64,000 nucleotides of DNA from an uncultured Siphonobacter sp. (lineage in GTDB: Bacteria; Bacteroidota; Bacteroidia; Cytophagales; Spirosomataceae). The position numbers and the translations under genes are program-made. The stretch lies in NCBI GenBank assembly GCA_913774715.1, contig CAJYHS010000005.1, positions 1-64,000 on the forward strand, written 5' to 3'. Shown piece by piece: positions 42,902 to 51,395 of the stretch. The notes under the pieces are model-generated. The model saw nothing but the letters and a program-made list of their open reading frames with translations. It made no database searches and was not told the DNA's origin. Each line of letters begins with the position of its first letter. Position 1 is the first letter of the stretch.

Positions 42902-45697
42902 CTATTTCTTCTCTGGCATCAGCTTCACCTGAATCAGATTGGGGCCAAATACTTTAGCGGCCAAGGCTTTTACGGAAGCTACCGTTACCTTATCAACCAG
43001 ACTCATTTCCTTGAGAATATCCTTAGGATCTTCGCCATTTTCGTAGCTGGATAATAATTCACCCAGCCAATACCGGTTTTCCTTTAGTTGCACTTCCAGC
43101 TGACGTTTGGTTTCAATTTTGAATTTATCCACGTCGGTTTGCGAAGGGCCATTTTTCTTAAGATCCTCCAGCAGAGCAATCGTTTTTGTTCCTAATTCAT
43201 CCACACGACTGGGGTTCGTTCCGTAGGCCAGTAAAAGCGTATACCGAGGTTTGGGTAGCTTTTCGGCACTGGCCTGTGCACCGATGTAATACACACCACT
43301 TTCTTTCTCGCGAATTTCTTCAATCAGTTTGATATTCAGAATTTCCTCGATGGCACTCAGGTTGGTAACGTTTTCAGGCGTGTACACAAAGTCGCCGGAA
43401 TAGACCAGACGAGCCGCCGACTTATCGTCGATTCCCCGGTATACCGTCTTGTTCACTTTTCCTTTCAGCGGATGAATATTCAGATCTTTATACGTTTCCT
43501 TTTTACCCGTTGATGGCAATCCACCGAGATACTTTTCCAGTAAGGGCTTCAGCTCCTCTACTTTGAAGTTCCCTACGAAGAAATAGGTAAAGTCAGCGGC
43601 ATTGCCGAAGCGTTCTTTGTAGATATTAAACGCTTTATCCACGTTAATTTTATCAACGTCGGCAGGTTTCATAGGCATGCGACGAGGATTGTAACTGCTC
43701 AGAGCGGCGGTAAGTGTATCTCTAAACACGGCCTCCGGATTGGGCGTATCGAAGCTCTGCTGCAATTCGTCTTTCAGGTTAGCCAGGTAACCCTTAATTA
43801 CTTCGGGGTCTTTACGCGGAGCGGTAATATTGGCGTAGATTAACTGGAAAGCCGTTTCAGCATCTTTAGGCGAGAACGATCCTGCTAAGCCTTCCGTTGT
43901 TTCGCCTACATAAGTCGATACGTTGGCTACTTTACCCGTCAGGTATTTCTTAAGCTGAATGGCAGAGAAATCTGCTACCCCACCCTGAGCGGCGATTACG
44001 TTCGACTGATCAGCATTCAGATTTTCGGCTAAAGGATACAGCGAGGTTCCCCCGAAACTGTACGAGCGGAACAGAATTTCATCGTTTTTGAAAGTGGTAG
44101 GTTTCAGGACTACTTTCACGCCGTTCGACAAGGTCAGTTCCGTTATACCAATCTCTGGAATCTGCTTTTCAGCGGTTACTTTACCCGCCTTAGGCTGACT
44201 GGCTAATAAGGGTTTCGAAACCACTTCGTCCACGTAAGCCGTTACGTTTTGTCCGGCATTATCAATCCATTCCAGCAACTGCGATTCTTTAGGCAGAGTT
44301 GCTTTGTCCTTTTCGGGAGCCATAACAATAACCGCCCGGTTTTCCTTTGAAATCAGTTGTTTGGGTAACGCGTTAATTTCTTCGAGTTTAATTCCGGGTA
44401 ACTCTTCCTTCACGAAAGCTGCATAACGTTCCGTTCCCATCGAAGGCACGTCATTAATGAAGTCGTTCATGTACTCCATTGCGAAGGCTTCCGACTTGGT
44501 TTTATCCTTTTCTTTGAGACGTTTCTCCGTGGAAGTCATCAGGTTTTGCTTGGCTCGTTCCAGCTCAGTAGCCGTAAAACCAAATTTGGCTACCCGGGCG
44601 TTTTCGTCCAGAACGGCTTTCAATCCTTTTTCAATACCTCCCGTTTTAGCTACGACACCGCTCACGTACGAATCGTAGTTACCCAGGAAGCTGCTCGTGG
44701 AACTAAATCCGTACTGAAATGGAGGATCGGCCTTCTGTGTTAACTCCTGCAAACGGTTATTCAGCATTTGGTTGAACAAAGCCCGTTTGATTTTCTCGCG
44801 AGTATCAGCAAAGGTTTTTTCCTTTAATTCGGGTAACCGCGTCAGAATCTGGACGATGGTGTAAGGCTGTTCCTTATCCGTCACAATCGCCACTTTGGTT
44901 TCTTTGTTATCGGGAATCGGAAATACGCCCACGGGCTTGGGATTCGTAGCCGCAGGAATTGCTCCAAATTTATCCTGAATGATTTTCTCGACCTGAGCTA
45001 CGTCAAAATCGCCCACCGCAATGATGGCCTGATTCTGGGGTTGATACCAGGTTTTATAAAAGTTACGAATCGTTTCGGGCTTGAAATTTTTCAGAATTTC
45101 TTCCGTTCCGATCACGTTCCGCTGGCCCCATTTTGAGCCGTTCATAATCACAGGAAAATAGGCATCCCGCATGCGTTGCTGAGCCCCTTTGCCACCCCGA
45201 AGCTCTTCCAGAATAACGCCGCGTTCTTTATTAATCTCGGACTCATCCATGGTCAGATCGTGTGACCAATCTTCCAGAATATCGAAAGCCCGCAGGAACA
45301 CCTTCATGGAATCCGTCGGCACGGGCAGGAAATAGACCGTCTGTTCGAAGCTGGTGAAGGCATTCAGGTCGTCTCCGAATTTAATCCCGTTGGATTGCAA
45401 AAAGCTAACCAATTCGTTTTTGGGAAAACTCTTCGTTCCGTTGAAGGCCATGTGCTCCGTAAAGTGAGCCAGACCGTTTTCCTGATCTTCTTCCTGAATG
45501 GAACCTACCTTTACCGCCAGCATCAGATGAGCCCGATTTTGGGGTTCGGCATTTTTACGGATGTAATACGTCAGGCCGTTGGGTAGTTTTCCTACTTTGG
45601 TTTGGGGGTCAAACGGAATGGGCTGATTCAGGTTCTGAGCCACCGCATTCACGGCTATCATTACCATTCCAATCAATAAACTGGATCGAACTCTCAT
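42902..45697 (-). CDS. M16 family zinc protease (PqqL-like), secreted
   Basis: The 931-residue protein has a signal peptide (1-21). The N-terminal M16 domain has the inverted zinc motif HFTEH at residues 78-82 and the distal glutamate in ESEINKERGVILEE. The C-terminal half holds the inactive M16C-type domains. Full-length two-half enzymes of this kind (pitrilysin/PqqL class) degrade peptides in the periplasm or at the surface. It is monocistronic; the lipoprotein gene upstream on the same strand is 104 bases away. Confidence 0.93.
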   Translation of the reverse strand: MRVRSSLLIGMVMIAVNAVAQNLNQPIPFDPQTKVGKLPNGLTYYIRKNAEPQNRAHLMLAVKVGSIQEEDQENGLAHFTEHMAFNGTKSFPKNELVSFLQSNGIKFGDDLNAFTSFEQTVYFLPVPTDSMKVFLRAFDILEDWSHDLTMDESEINKERGVILEELRGGKGAQQRMRDAYFPVIMNGSKWGQRNVIGTEEILKNFKPETIRNFYKTWYQPQNQAIIAVGDFDVAQVEKIIQDKFGAIPAATNPKPVGVFPIPDNKETKVAIVTDKEQPYTIVQILTRLPELKEKTFADTREKIKRALFNQMLNNRLQELTQKADPPFQYGFSSTSSFLGNYDSYVSGVVAKTGGIEKGLKAVLDENARVAKFGFTATELERAKQNLMTSTEKRLKEKDKTKSEAFAMEYMNDFINDVPSMGTERYAAFVKEELPGIKLEEINALPKQLISKENRAVIVMAPEKDKATLPKESQLLEWIDNAGQNVTAYVDEVVSKPLLASQPKAGKVTAEKQIPEIGITELTLSNGVKVVLKPTTFKNDEILFRSYSFGGTSLYPLAENLNADQSNVIAAQGGVADFSAIQLKKYLTGKVANVSTYVGETTEGLAGSFSPKDAETAFQLIYANITAPRKDPEVIKGYLANLKDELQQSFDTPNPEAVFRDTLTAALSSYNPRRMPMKPADVDKINVDKAFNIYKERFGNAADFTYFFVGNFKVEELKPLLEKYLGGLPSTGKKETYKDLNIHPLKGKVNKTVYRGIDDKSAARLVYSGDFVYTPENVTNLSAIEEILNIKLIEEIREKESGVYYIGAQASAEKLPKPRYTLLLAYGTNPSRVDELGTKTIALLEDLKKNGPSQTDVDKFKIETKRQLEVQLKENRYWLGELLSSYENGEDPKDILKEMSLVDKVTVASVKALAAKVFGPNLIQVKLMPEKK

Positions 45698-45801
45698 GCA
45701 GAGTATAATGTTTAGTTTGCTAAGTAATGCAAGAAACGAAAGTTTTAGGTAAGAATACCAACATGAATTTGTAAGTGGAAAAAGGCTTCGGCTGAACGGT
45801 A

Positions 45802-46596
45802 TTATTCTTTGAAAGTCTCTGACATCTTACTGAACGAACGACGTAAACCTTTTAACATATCTTTTTCCGGAGGTAATGACCGTAAGCTTCGAAATGCGGC
45901 TTCGTAGTACTTGAGGGCTTTTCTGGCTTCAGTATCATCATAAAAGAGTCGTCGCCATTCGGGCTTCGTACCTTCGAAGGCCGGCACGCCAATAGCTCCT
46001 TGATAGAACCGGGAAGGAAGATTCAGAAACCGAGGCTCAAAATACTTCTGCTCCCGCTTGATTACCACATCGAAGTAATCCGCAACGTATTGAATATGTT
46101 GGCCTACCTTAGCCTTCAATTCAGCCTCGGAGAGGCGATGATCGGACTTTAGACGCCAGTTGTTATGCTTGGGGTCAAGTAAATCGTAATCTTCATACGT
46201 AAAGACCGTAGTGTATTTAAAAAGCCGGACACTGTCCAGACCAGGCAACTTTGCCGACCAGTAATTCGGAAAAACGGTGTGGACCTTTAATTGCAGATTA
46301 GGTAAGGCCAGAGCCTGCCGCTTAAGATAGATAGTCTGCTCGTCAGCGGAAAGCTCCCAGTCAAACATCCGGTAATTTCCCTGTCGCGTATAGCACACGA
46401 CACGGCCACCCCGGTAGAAATTCAGGTAAGATTCGGCAGGTAAACCATCAATCGTGTCCGTGGGTAACCCCGAAACCGTCTCTATGTCAATGTCCGTAGT
46501 TTTCCAGCTTTTCACAAACTGATCGCCCGGCTGAGAACAGGATACCAGACCTGCCACGGAAAGCATTAGTACTACAAGCGTCTGAATTCGCTTCAT
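45802..46596 (-). CDS. Lipoprotein of unknown function
   Basis: The 264-residue protein has a lipobox (LVSC, cysteine at residue 20). It then has a mixed beta region of about 100 residues resembling lipocalin-type stress/quality domains (KSWKTTDIDIE, RGGRVVCYTRQGNYRMFDWELS), and a charged helical C-terminus. I do not recognise the family. It precedes the M16 protease gene on the same strand and may be cotranscribed with it. Confidence 0.7.
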   Translation of the reverse strand: MKRIQTLVVLMLSVAGLVSCSQPGDQFVKSWKTTDIDIETVSGLPTDTIDGLPAESYLNFYRGGRVVCYTRQGNYRMFDWELSADEQTIYLKRQALALPNLQLKVHTVFPNYWSAKLPGLDSVRLFKYTTVFTYEDYDLLDPKHNNWRLKSDHRLSEAELKAKVGQHIQYVADYFDVVIKREQKYFEPRFLNLPSRFYQGAIGVPAFEGTKPEWRRLFYDDTEARKALKYYEAAFRSLRSLPPEKDMLKGLRRSFSKMSETFKE

Positions 46597-46855
46597 CGCA
46601 TTTTACTCTTTAAAGGTTTAGGTGGGATACTCTTTTCAAACTACTTCAACGTACAAATTAAATCCAATTCAAAACTAAATCGCGTACGTTCCGTTAGGTA
46701 GCTGGAGCAATAACGCGAAAGTTTTTTTTGATTGCGTACCTGAATGGCTTTTAGAAAAGTATTTTCGCATTGAGATCCAACTTTATACAAGGAATAAGTA
46801 CCTGTTTTCGTATTTAACAAAGAACTGATAACCTACCAATTTGATTTCCGTACGC

Positions 46856-47548
46856 ATGCTGCTACAGACTCTCTCCGTGACTCCTGATTCCACTGCTGCT
46901 ACTCCTGTAGCGGCGGGTGCTGAACAATCTATTAGTGTTCTTGATCTGCTTGCCGCTGGTGGCTGGATTATGATTCCCATTGCGGTACTGCTTTTTGTTA
47001 CGATTTATCTTTTCGTGGAACGTTGGCTATACCTCAAAAAAGCGACGGCTCTGGGAGCATCTTTCGAAGCCAGTTTCTGGGGACTTGTACAGTCGGGTAA
47101 CCTGAATGCGGCCCGGCAACTTTGCCGGAGCGATAGTTCAGCGGTTTCCCGGGTGCTGGAAAAAGGACTATCCCGCATTGGTACACCTATCCCACAAATT
47201 GAGCAGGCTATGGGGAACACGGCTCAGCTGGAGCTTTCTTACATGGAAAAAAATCTGGGTTTATTAGGTACCGTAGCCGCCATTGCTCCCATGTTCGGTT
47301 TCCTAGGAACCGTAGCCGGGATGATTCGGGCCTTCCACGATATTTCTGTTTCCAATAACCTGAGTATCGGTACAATTTCAGGTGGTATCTATGAGAAAAT
47401 GATCACGTCAGCTTCGGGTCTGGCCGTTGGTATTTTAGCATACATTCTACTGACGATCCTGAATGGTATGGTAGACCGGGCCGTTGCTCGTCTGCAAGCC
47501 GCCACGAATCAATTCCTAGACGTTCTTTATCAACCGGTTTCGGCTTAG
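46856..47548 (+). CDS. exbB: ExbB/MotA/TolQ-family proton channel (second locus)
   Basis: The 230-residue protein has three membrane helices, with the first near 32-55 (GGWIMIPIAVLLFVTIYLFVE). It also has the conserved pair GLLGTVAAIAPMFGFLGTVAGMIRAF and GIYEKMITSASGLAVGILAYI. The ATG at 46856 is chosen over an in-frame TTG 15 bases upstream. It forms an exbB-exbD pair with the gene 76 bases downstream and is independent of the 15-17 kb TonB operon. No tonB gene is adjacent, so it may energise a TonB made elsewhere or a Tol-like system. Confidence 0.92.
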   Translation: MLLQTLSVTPDSTAATPVAAGAEQSISVLDLLAAGGWIMIPIAVLLFVTIYLFVERWLYLKKATALGASFEASFWGLVQSGNLNAARQLCRSDSSAVSRVLEKGLSRIGTPIPQIEQAMGNTAQLELSYMEKNLGLLGTVAAIAPMFGFLGTVAGMIRAFHDISVSNNLSIGTISGGIYEKMITSASGLAVGILAYILLTILNGMVDRAVARLQAATNQFLDVLYQPVSA

Positions 47549-47580
47549 TTTTCAGTTGTTAGTTTTCAGTTGTCAGTTAT
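47547..47580 (+). repeat. 14-bp direct repeat in the exbB-exbD gap
   Basis: The unit AGTTTTCAGTTGT(T/C) occurs at 47547-47560 and 47561-47574, with a partial third copy. Such CAGTT-rich runs are found in many genomes and often reflect slippage. Confidence 0.6.
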
Positions 47581-47624
47581 TTGGCTACTGAAACCAGTAA
47601 ATAGAAAACTGTAAACTCATTCTC

Positions 47625-48041
47625 ATGAAAATACAACGTCGTAACCGACATAAAGGGCATATTGAGGCTGCTTCGCTGTCGGATATCTTATTTTTTCTAT
47701 TGATTTTCTTTCTGATGATTGCGACGCTGGCCAGTCCATCGGCCATGCAGATGTTATTGCCGCAATCATCCACGGCTCCTTCTACGCCTTCGAAGGTTAT
47801 TAACTTGTCGGTTTTACCCGATCAACAGTATAATGTGGAAGGCCAGATGGTCGGAGCTGCCGAACTGGAAAGTGCCTTGTTAAGCCGCATTGAAGGGCAG
47901 GAAGCTCCCGTCGTGTTAGTACGTATCGAGAAAACCAGCTCCGTTCAGGATCTGGTTGATGTGGCTGACGTTACGGCTAAAGTGGGGGCCAAACTGGTCT
48001 TAGCTACTTCTGCAAAACCCGCCGCGACGAGTTCGAAGTAA
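47625..48041 (+). CDS. exbD: ExbD-family proton-channel subunit (second locus)
   Basis: The 138-residue ExbD/TolR protein has one membrane helix with the essential aspartate at D20 (ASLSDILFFLLIFFLM) and a small periplasmic domain. It is shorter than both ExbDs at 15-17 kb. It forms an ExbB-ExbD pair with the gene just upstream and has a strong terminator. The tail (SAKPAATSSK) is low-complexity. Confidence 0.92.
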   Translation: MKIQRRNRHKGHIEAASLSDILFFLLIFFLMIATLASPSAMQMLLPQSSTAPSTPSKVINLSVLPDQQYNVEGQMVGAAELESALLSRIEGQEAPVVLVRIEKTSSVQDLVDVADVTAKVGAKLVLATSAKPAATSSK

Positions 48042-48059
48042 GGAATAGAAACGTCATTT

Positions 48060-48095
48060 AAAGACCCCGAAAGCTTAGCTTTCGGGGTCTTTTTG
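48060..48095 (+). terminator. Terminator of the second exbB-exbD pair
   Basis: A perfect stem of at least 15 bp (48060-48074 with 48078-48092) is followed by TTTTG. Confidence 0.9.
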
Positions 48096-48110
48096 TTTAG
48101 TACTAACCAC

Positions 48111-48148
48111 GCTGTGTGCCCCCGGATTATCATCCGGGGGCACACAGC
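48111..48148. repeat. Strong GC-rich hairpin without T run
   Basis: A perfect 17-bp stem (48111-48127 with 48132-48148), mostly G-C, closes a 4-base loop. It is not followed by T's on either strand, so it does not look like an ordinary terminator. Confidence 0.75.
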
Positions 48149-48171
48149 AATCTTCCTAACTTCTTGCCTCT

Positions 48172-48210
48172 AAATACCTGAACTACTTCATCGAATGGGT
48201 TCAGGTATTT
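48172..48210. repeat. 12-bp inverted repeat
   Basis: AAATACCTGAAC (48172-48183) pairs with GTTCAGGTATTT (48199-48210) across 15 bases. On the plus strand it is followed by GCAGTCTTATTAATTT. Confidence 0.6.
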
Positions 48211-48256
48211 GCAGTCTTATTAATTTCTTGCATTTCGTTCGAAAAGACAAATAACT

Positions 48257-48288
48257 CAAGAGCCTCAGGCTTACACCCAAGGCTCTTG
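48257..48288 (-). terminator. Putative terminator of the propeller-protein gene
   Basis: CAAGAGCCT (48257-48265) pairs with AGGCTCTTG (48280-48288), 31 bases beyond the propeller gene stop. On the minus strand it is followed by AGTTATTT. Confidence 0.5.
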
Positions 48289-48318
48289 GTACTAATCATC
48301 AATAAAAACCTAACAACG

Positions 48319-49809
48319 CTATTTTAAGTGATTCAATGTATAACAAACCCAGCGACTCAGCAGCGGTTCGCCCGTTTTAGCTTTTAAATCGCCAAGGCGG
48401 AATTCGTAGATAAAGCCCGGTTGCAGGTCTTCCAGCTCAATCGAAATCTTTTTTCCATCGGCTGACTGTCTGACCTGTTTTACGGCTACGGGCGTTTCGT
48501 CAAATTTCTTTGAACCGTATTGTTTGTGGTATTCGTAATAAAAACGCTTTACGGCGTATTGACTGATTTCTGTGGCAGTATTGGCATCGACAGGTTTGGT
48601 AAACGTCAGATCAAAACCGGTTTTGGTTAACTTGAAATCCATGATATCCAGCGGCGTTTTTCCATTCCAGTGAATCCGCTGAATGCCTTCGCTACCGACC
48701 CAGCCGCGATCCGTCTGTCCTACCCAGAGGCTGCCGTCAGGAGCAAAAGCAAAGCGGTTATTCCCTACTCTCATGCCCTGAATATGCACAGGCAGGCAGG
48801 CTCCCTGCGTTTCTCCGCCGACTTCTTCCAGCAAGACTCGCATCAAATACCGATGATCCATATCGCCAACGAACGTCTGATTCAGGAAAGGTCCAAATTT
48901 CCCCTGAGTTCGATCCACGATAGGCTGCGTTACGGAGTTAGCTACATAGCCATGCGGGAACGCTACGGACTCCCGGGTTCGCATGGAATCAAGCGTTTCC
49001 ACGGTTAAGGTTAATGGATCAATCTTTGGAAAATCTTTTTTCCAAACCAGACTGGAGGGGTGACCATAAAATTTCCCGGGCTTTACCACATACATCTTAC
49101 TGGTTCCCAGCCAATCGCCCTGGTTATCGTTCACTAACAAACGGCCCGCAGCATCGAATGCCAGTGTATTAGGGGAGCGAAAACCTAAAGCATAGGGATG
49201 CAATTTGCCATCCTTCGTTAGCTTCATCACCCAACCCCGATACGGCACACAGGAATACATCCGACCGGGACGACCCAGCGGATTATACTCGCCGCGTACT
49301 TCTGGACGGATACCCGCTCCGTTGGAGGCCGTGTTGAGAGCAATGTAAATGTTCCCCTCTTTATCTTTCACCGGACCAAAATTGAATTCGTGGTAATTAC
49401 CAGATATGCCAAAGTCATCCGTCACCGTGCTAAAGTCATCGGCTTTCCCGTCTCCGTCCGTATCCCGGATTCGGGTTAACTCGGCCCGTTGCAATACCAG
49501 CACTTCTTTCGAAGAAATGGCCATCAAGCCCAGAGCATCGTGAATTCCTTCGGCAAAGAGTTTCCATTCTTTGGTTTTGGGAGTATAGAAGTACAATTCT
49601 CCGCGGTGGAAAGTAGCGACCAGGCGGCCGTCAGGCAGAAAGTCAATCGCTCCTACTTCGCCTTTCAACCCAGTCGGAAGTGGAATATTTTCAGCTACGT
49701 ACACGGTATCCCCCGGAGCAGCGGGGCTGGTCATGTGGTGACTGTGATCCTGAGCCATTGCTTTCGTTACTAAACCCATACTAATGGCGAGGGTAATGAG
49801 ATGTCGCAT
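48319..49809 (-). CDS. Secreted beta-propeller protein, sorbosone-dehydrogenase-like
   Basis: The 496-residue protein has a signal peptide (ending AMAQ) and a histidine-rich start of the mature part. A six- or seven-bladed propeller of the PQQ/sugar-dehydrogenase (L-sorbosone/NHL) type follows. It contains VGAIDFLPDGRLVAT, TRIRDTDGDGKADD with a calcium-binding-like loop, ALGFRSPNTLAFDAAGRLLVNDNQGD, and FAPDGSLWVGQTDRGW. The last 100 residues are a separate beta domain. It starts 2 bases after the cupredoxin gene, with which it must be cotranscribed. A redox role with the copper protein is plausible, but the cofactor is unproven. Confidence 0.82.
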   Translation of the reverse strand: MRHLITLAISMGLVTKAMAQDHSHHMTSPAAPGDTVYVAENIPLPTGLKGEVGAIDFLPDGRLVATFHRGELYFYTPKTKEWKLFAEGIHDALGLMAISSKEVLVLQRAELTRIRDTDGDGKADDFSTVTDDFGISGNYHEFNFGPVKDKEGNIYIALNTASNGAGIRPEVRGEYNPLGRPGRMYSCVPYRGWVMKLTKDGKLHPYALGFRSPNTLAFDAAGRLLVNDNQGDWLGTSKMYVVKPGKFYGHPSSLVWKKDFPKIDPLTLTVETLDSMRTRESVAFPHGYVANSVTQPIVDRTQGKFGPFLNQTFVGDMDHRYLMRVLLEEVGGETQGACLPVHIQGMRVGNNRFAFAPDGSLWVGQTDRGWVGSEGIQRIHWNGKTPLDIMDFKLTKTGFDLTFTKPVDANTATEISQYAVKRFYYEYHKQYGSKKFDETPVAVKQVRQSADGKKISIELEDLQPGFIYEFRLGDLKAKTGEPLLSRWVCYTLNHLK

Positions 49810-49811
49810 GG

Positions 49812-50879
49812 TTAAGAGTTGGGTTTAATAGTAATGGAAAACTTGGTGTTGCCGGGATTCATAACATAAGTCTCCCGATTAACAGGATCTGCCTTTAAAA
49901 ACTTCGGCTGGTATGTTGTTCGACTGTATGTCCCGGCTTTGTAATAAATCTTCTTCTGAGTTGGGTTTTTCAGAACCTGAAAATCGCGGGTAATCCCTAT
50001 TTCGCCGGGTACTATGCGTAGCGTTTCGTGAATCTCAATTCCATCCACCAGGTAACGAAACGTGGGTAATCGATCCTTCAGCTTATATCCCAGGAATTTC
50101 ACTACTGGAATATGTTCAGGCGTGCCTATCCTGATGGGATAATTCAACGAATCTTCCTTCCAATAAACATCGCCGATAATTTTGGTGTACTTATCTCCCT
50201 TCGAATACCACTGATCGGAGTTATCAACAAATCCGCCCGTCCAGGCGTACCGCAGGCGGCACTGCCCCGCATCCCAGCAATAAGAGCTATTTCCATCAAA
50301 ACTCACGACAATAGCGGCGGGGCTGGCACCAGGAACCCAGGTGCGGTATAATAAAGGATACTCCAGCGGAAACGCGTGCGGCCCTACCTGCTGACCGGCC
50401 ACTTTATCTTTCACAATCTGAGCCACGTGGGGATCCAGTTCAAGAGGTGGCAGCTTTGCATTCAAGGCATATAAGGCTCCATACATCACAAACCCATGGC
50501 CGGGATAGGTACAGACGTACGAGTAAATACCCTCTTCGACCGTGAAAGAAATTTTTTCGGAGTTACCAGGGGCTACAATCTTGGTTGCCGCGAGCACCAT
50601 CGGCGTTTCGGGAACGTAATTCTTTTCAGAAGGGACTTTCAAAGCCTGCTCTACCACCGTTTTTCGCATACCAGCTTTGGTAATAACCAGATTGTGAGCC
50701 ATGTCGTCGTAATTCTCCAGAATGAGTGTTACGCGGGTATTGGGCCGGAGTTGAATTCGGGGGGGATCATACTGCAGGCCTGCAATGGCCTTAACAATAA
50801 GGGTAGTATCCGACTGAGCCCAAGTCAGTGAAGTAATGCATAACAGCATTAGTATAAGTTTAATACGTCTTAGAGGCAT
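49812..50879 (-). CDS. Secreted cupredoxin (azurin-like) with C-terminal beta domain
   Basis: The 355-residue protein has a signal peptide (1-21) and a cupredoxin domain (about 22-145). Its type 1 copper ligands are visible: H62, C123, H128 and M132 in the order H...C-x4-H-x3-M. A second domain of about 200 residues (from 160) carries CWDAGQCRL and is of unknown fold. It is the first gene of a pair with the propeller gene. The likely role is electron transfer in the periplasm. The fused second domain is not part of ordinary azurins. Confidence 0.85.
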   Translation of the reverse strand: MPLRRIKLILMLLCITSLTWAQSDTTLIVKAIAGLQYDPPRIQLRPNTRVTLILENYDDMAHNLVITKAGMRKTVVEQALKVPSEKNYVPETPMVLAATKIVAPGNSEKISFTVEEGIYSYVCTYPGHGFVMYGALYALNAKLPPLELDPHVAQIVKDKVAGQQVGPHAFPLEYPLLYRTWVPGASPAAIVVSFDGNSSYCWDAGQCRLRYAWTGGFVDNSDQWYSKGDKYTKIIGDVYWKEDSLNYPIRIGTPEHIPVVKFLGYKLKDRLPTFRYLVDGIEIHETLRIVPGEIGITRDFQVLKNPTQKKIYYKAGTYSRTTYQPKFLKADPVNRETYVMNPGNTKFSITIKPNS

Positions 50880-51395
50880 TGAATTTCAAAGTAATCAGAG
50901 ATGTATAAATCCAGACGGATTATTTGCACCGACCGGGTTGACAAAATTTTACTAAAAATGGATTTATTCACTAGAAAATCGACCAAGTGGGTCAACTTTT
51001 CGCTCAAGACTGAAATCTTACTCCTAACAGGACTCGGAAAAGACGAAAGGTAAAGCTTCCTTCTTTTCCTTCTACCCATTCTTGCTTTTTACCCAGCTTA
51101 CTCAGACTAAAGACCACTATTTCAGGAACAATCCCCGAAGAATCGGATAAACAGGTTGAGTATTCCATGATAATTCACCAATTTTGAACCCGGACTAAGT
51201 TTTATCCTTACCCCAGGAAAAGCTATTTAAAGTCAATATTTACTCAAAAAAAGGAAAATTTATACCTCTTTTTTGAGCTAGTGCCAAAGGAAATTCTTTT
51301 TAACAGATTGAGGATTCTATCCTTGAAAGCTGGAATTTTCGGGACGAAATCCTAACTTGCGGCCCTGGAAACTTGAACACTTGTATTCCGTACAC
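50880..51395. other. Intergenic region between divergent genes
   Basis: This 516-base spacer lies between the minus-strand cupredoxin gene and plus-strand pyk. It should contain the promoters of both. A TAACTTG at 51353-51359 is a possible -7 for pyk. I see no open frame or RNA gene. Confidence 0.5.

Noticed and set aside
47547-47580. CRISPR-like direct repeats
   Set aside because: Units are adjacent, 14 bases, only two and a fraction; no spacers and no cas genes.
48111-48148. Insertion-sequence end
   Set aside because: No transposase gene, no matching partner repeat and no target-site duplication nearby.
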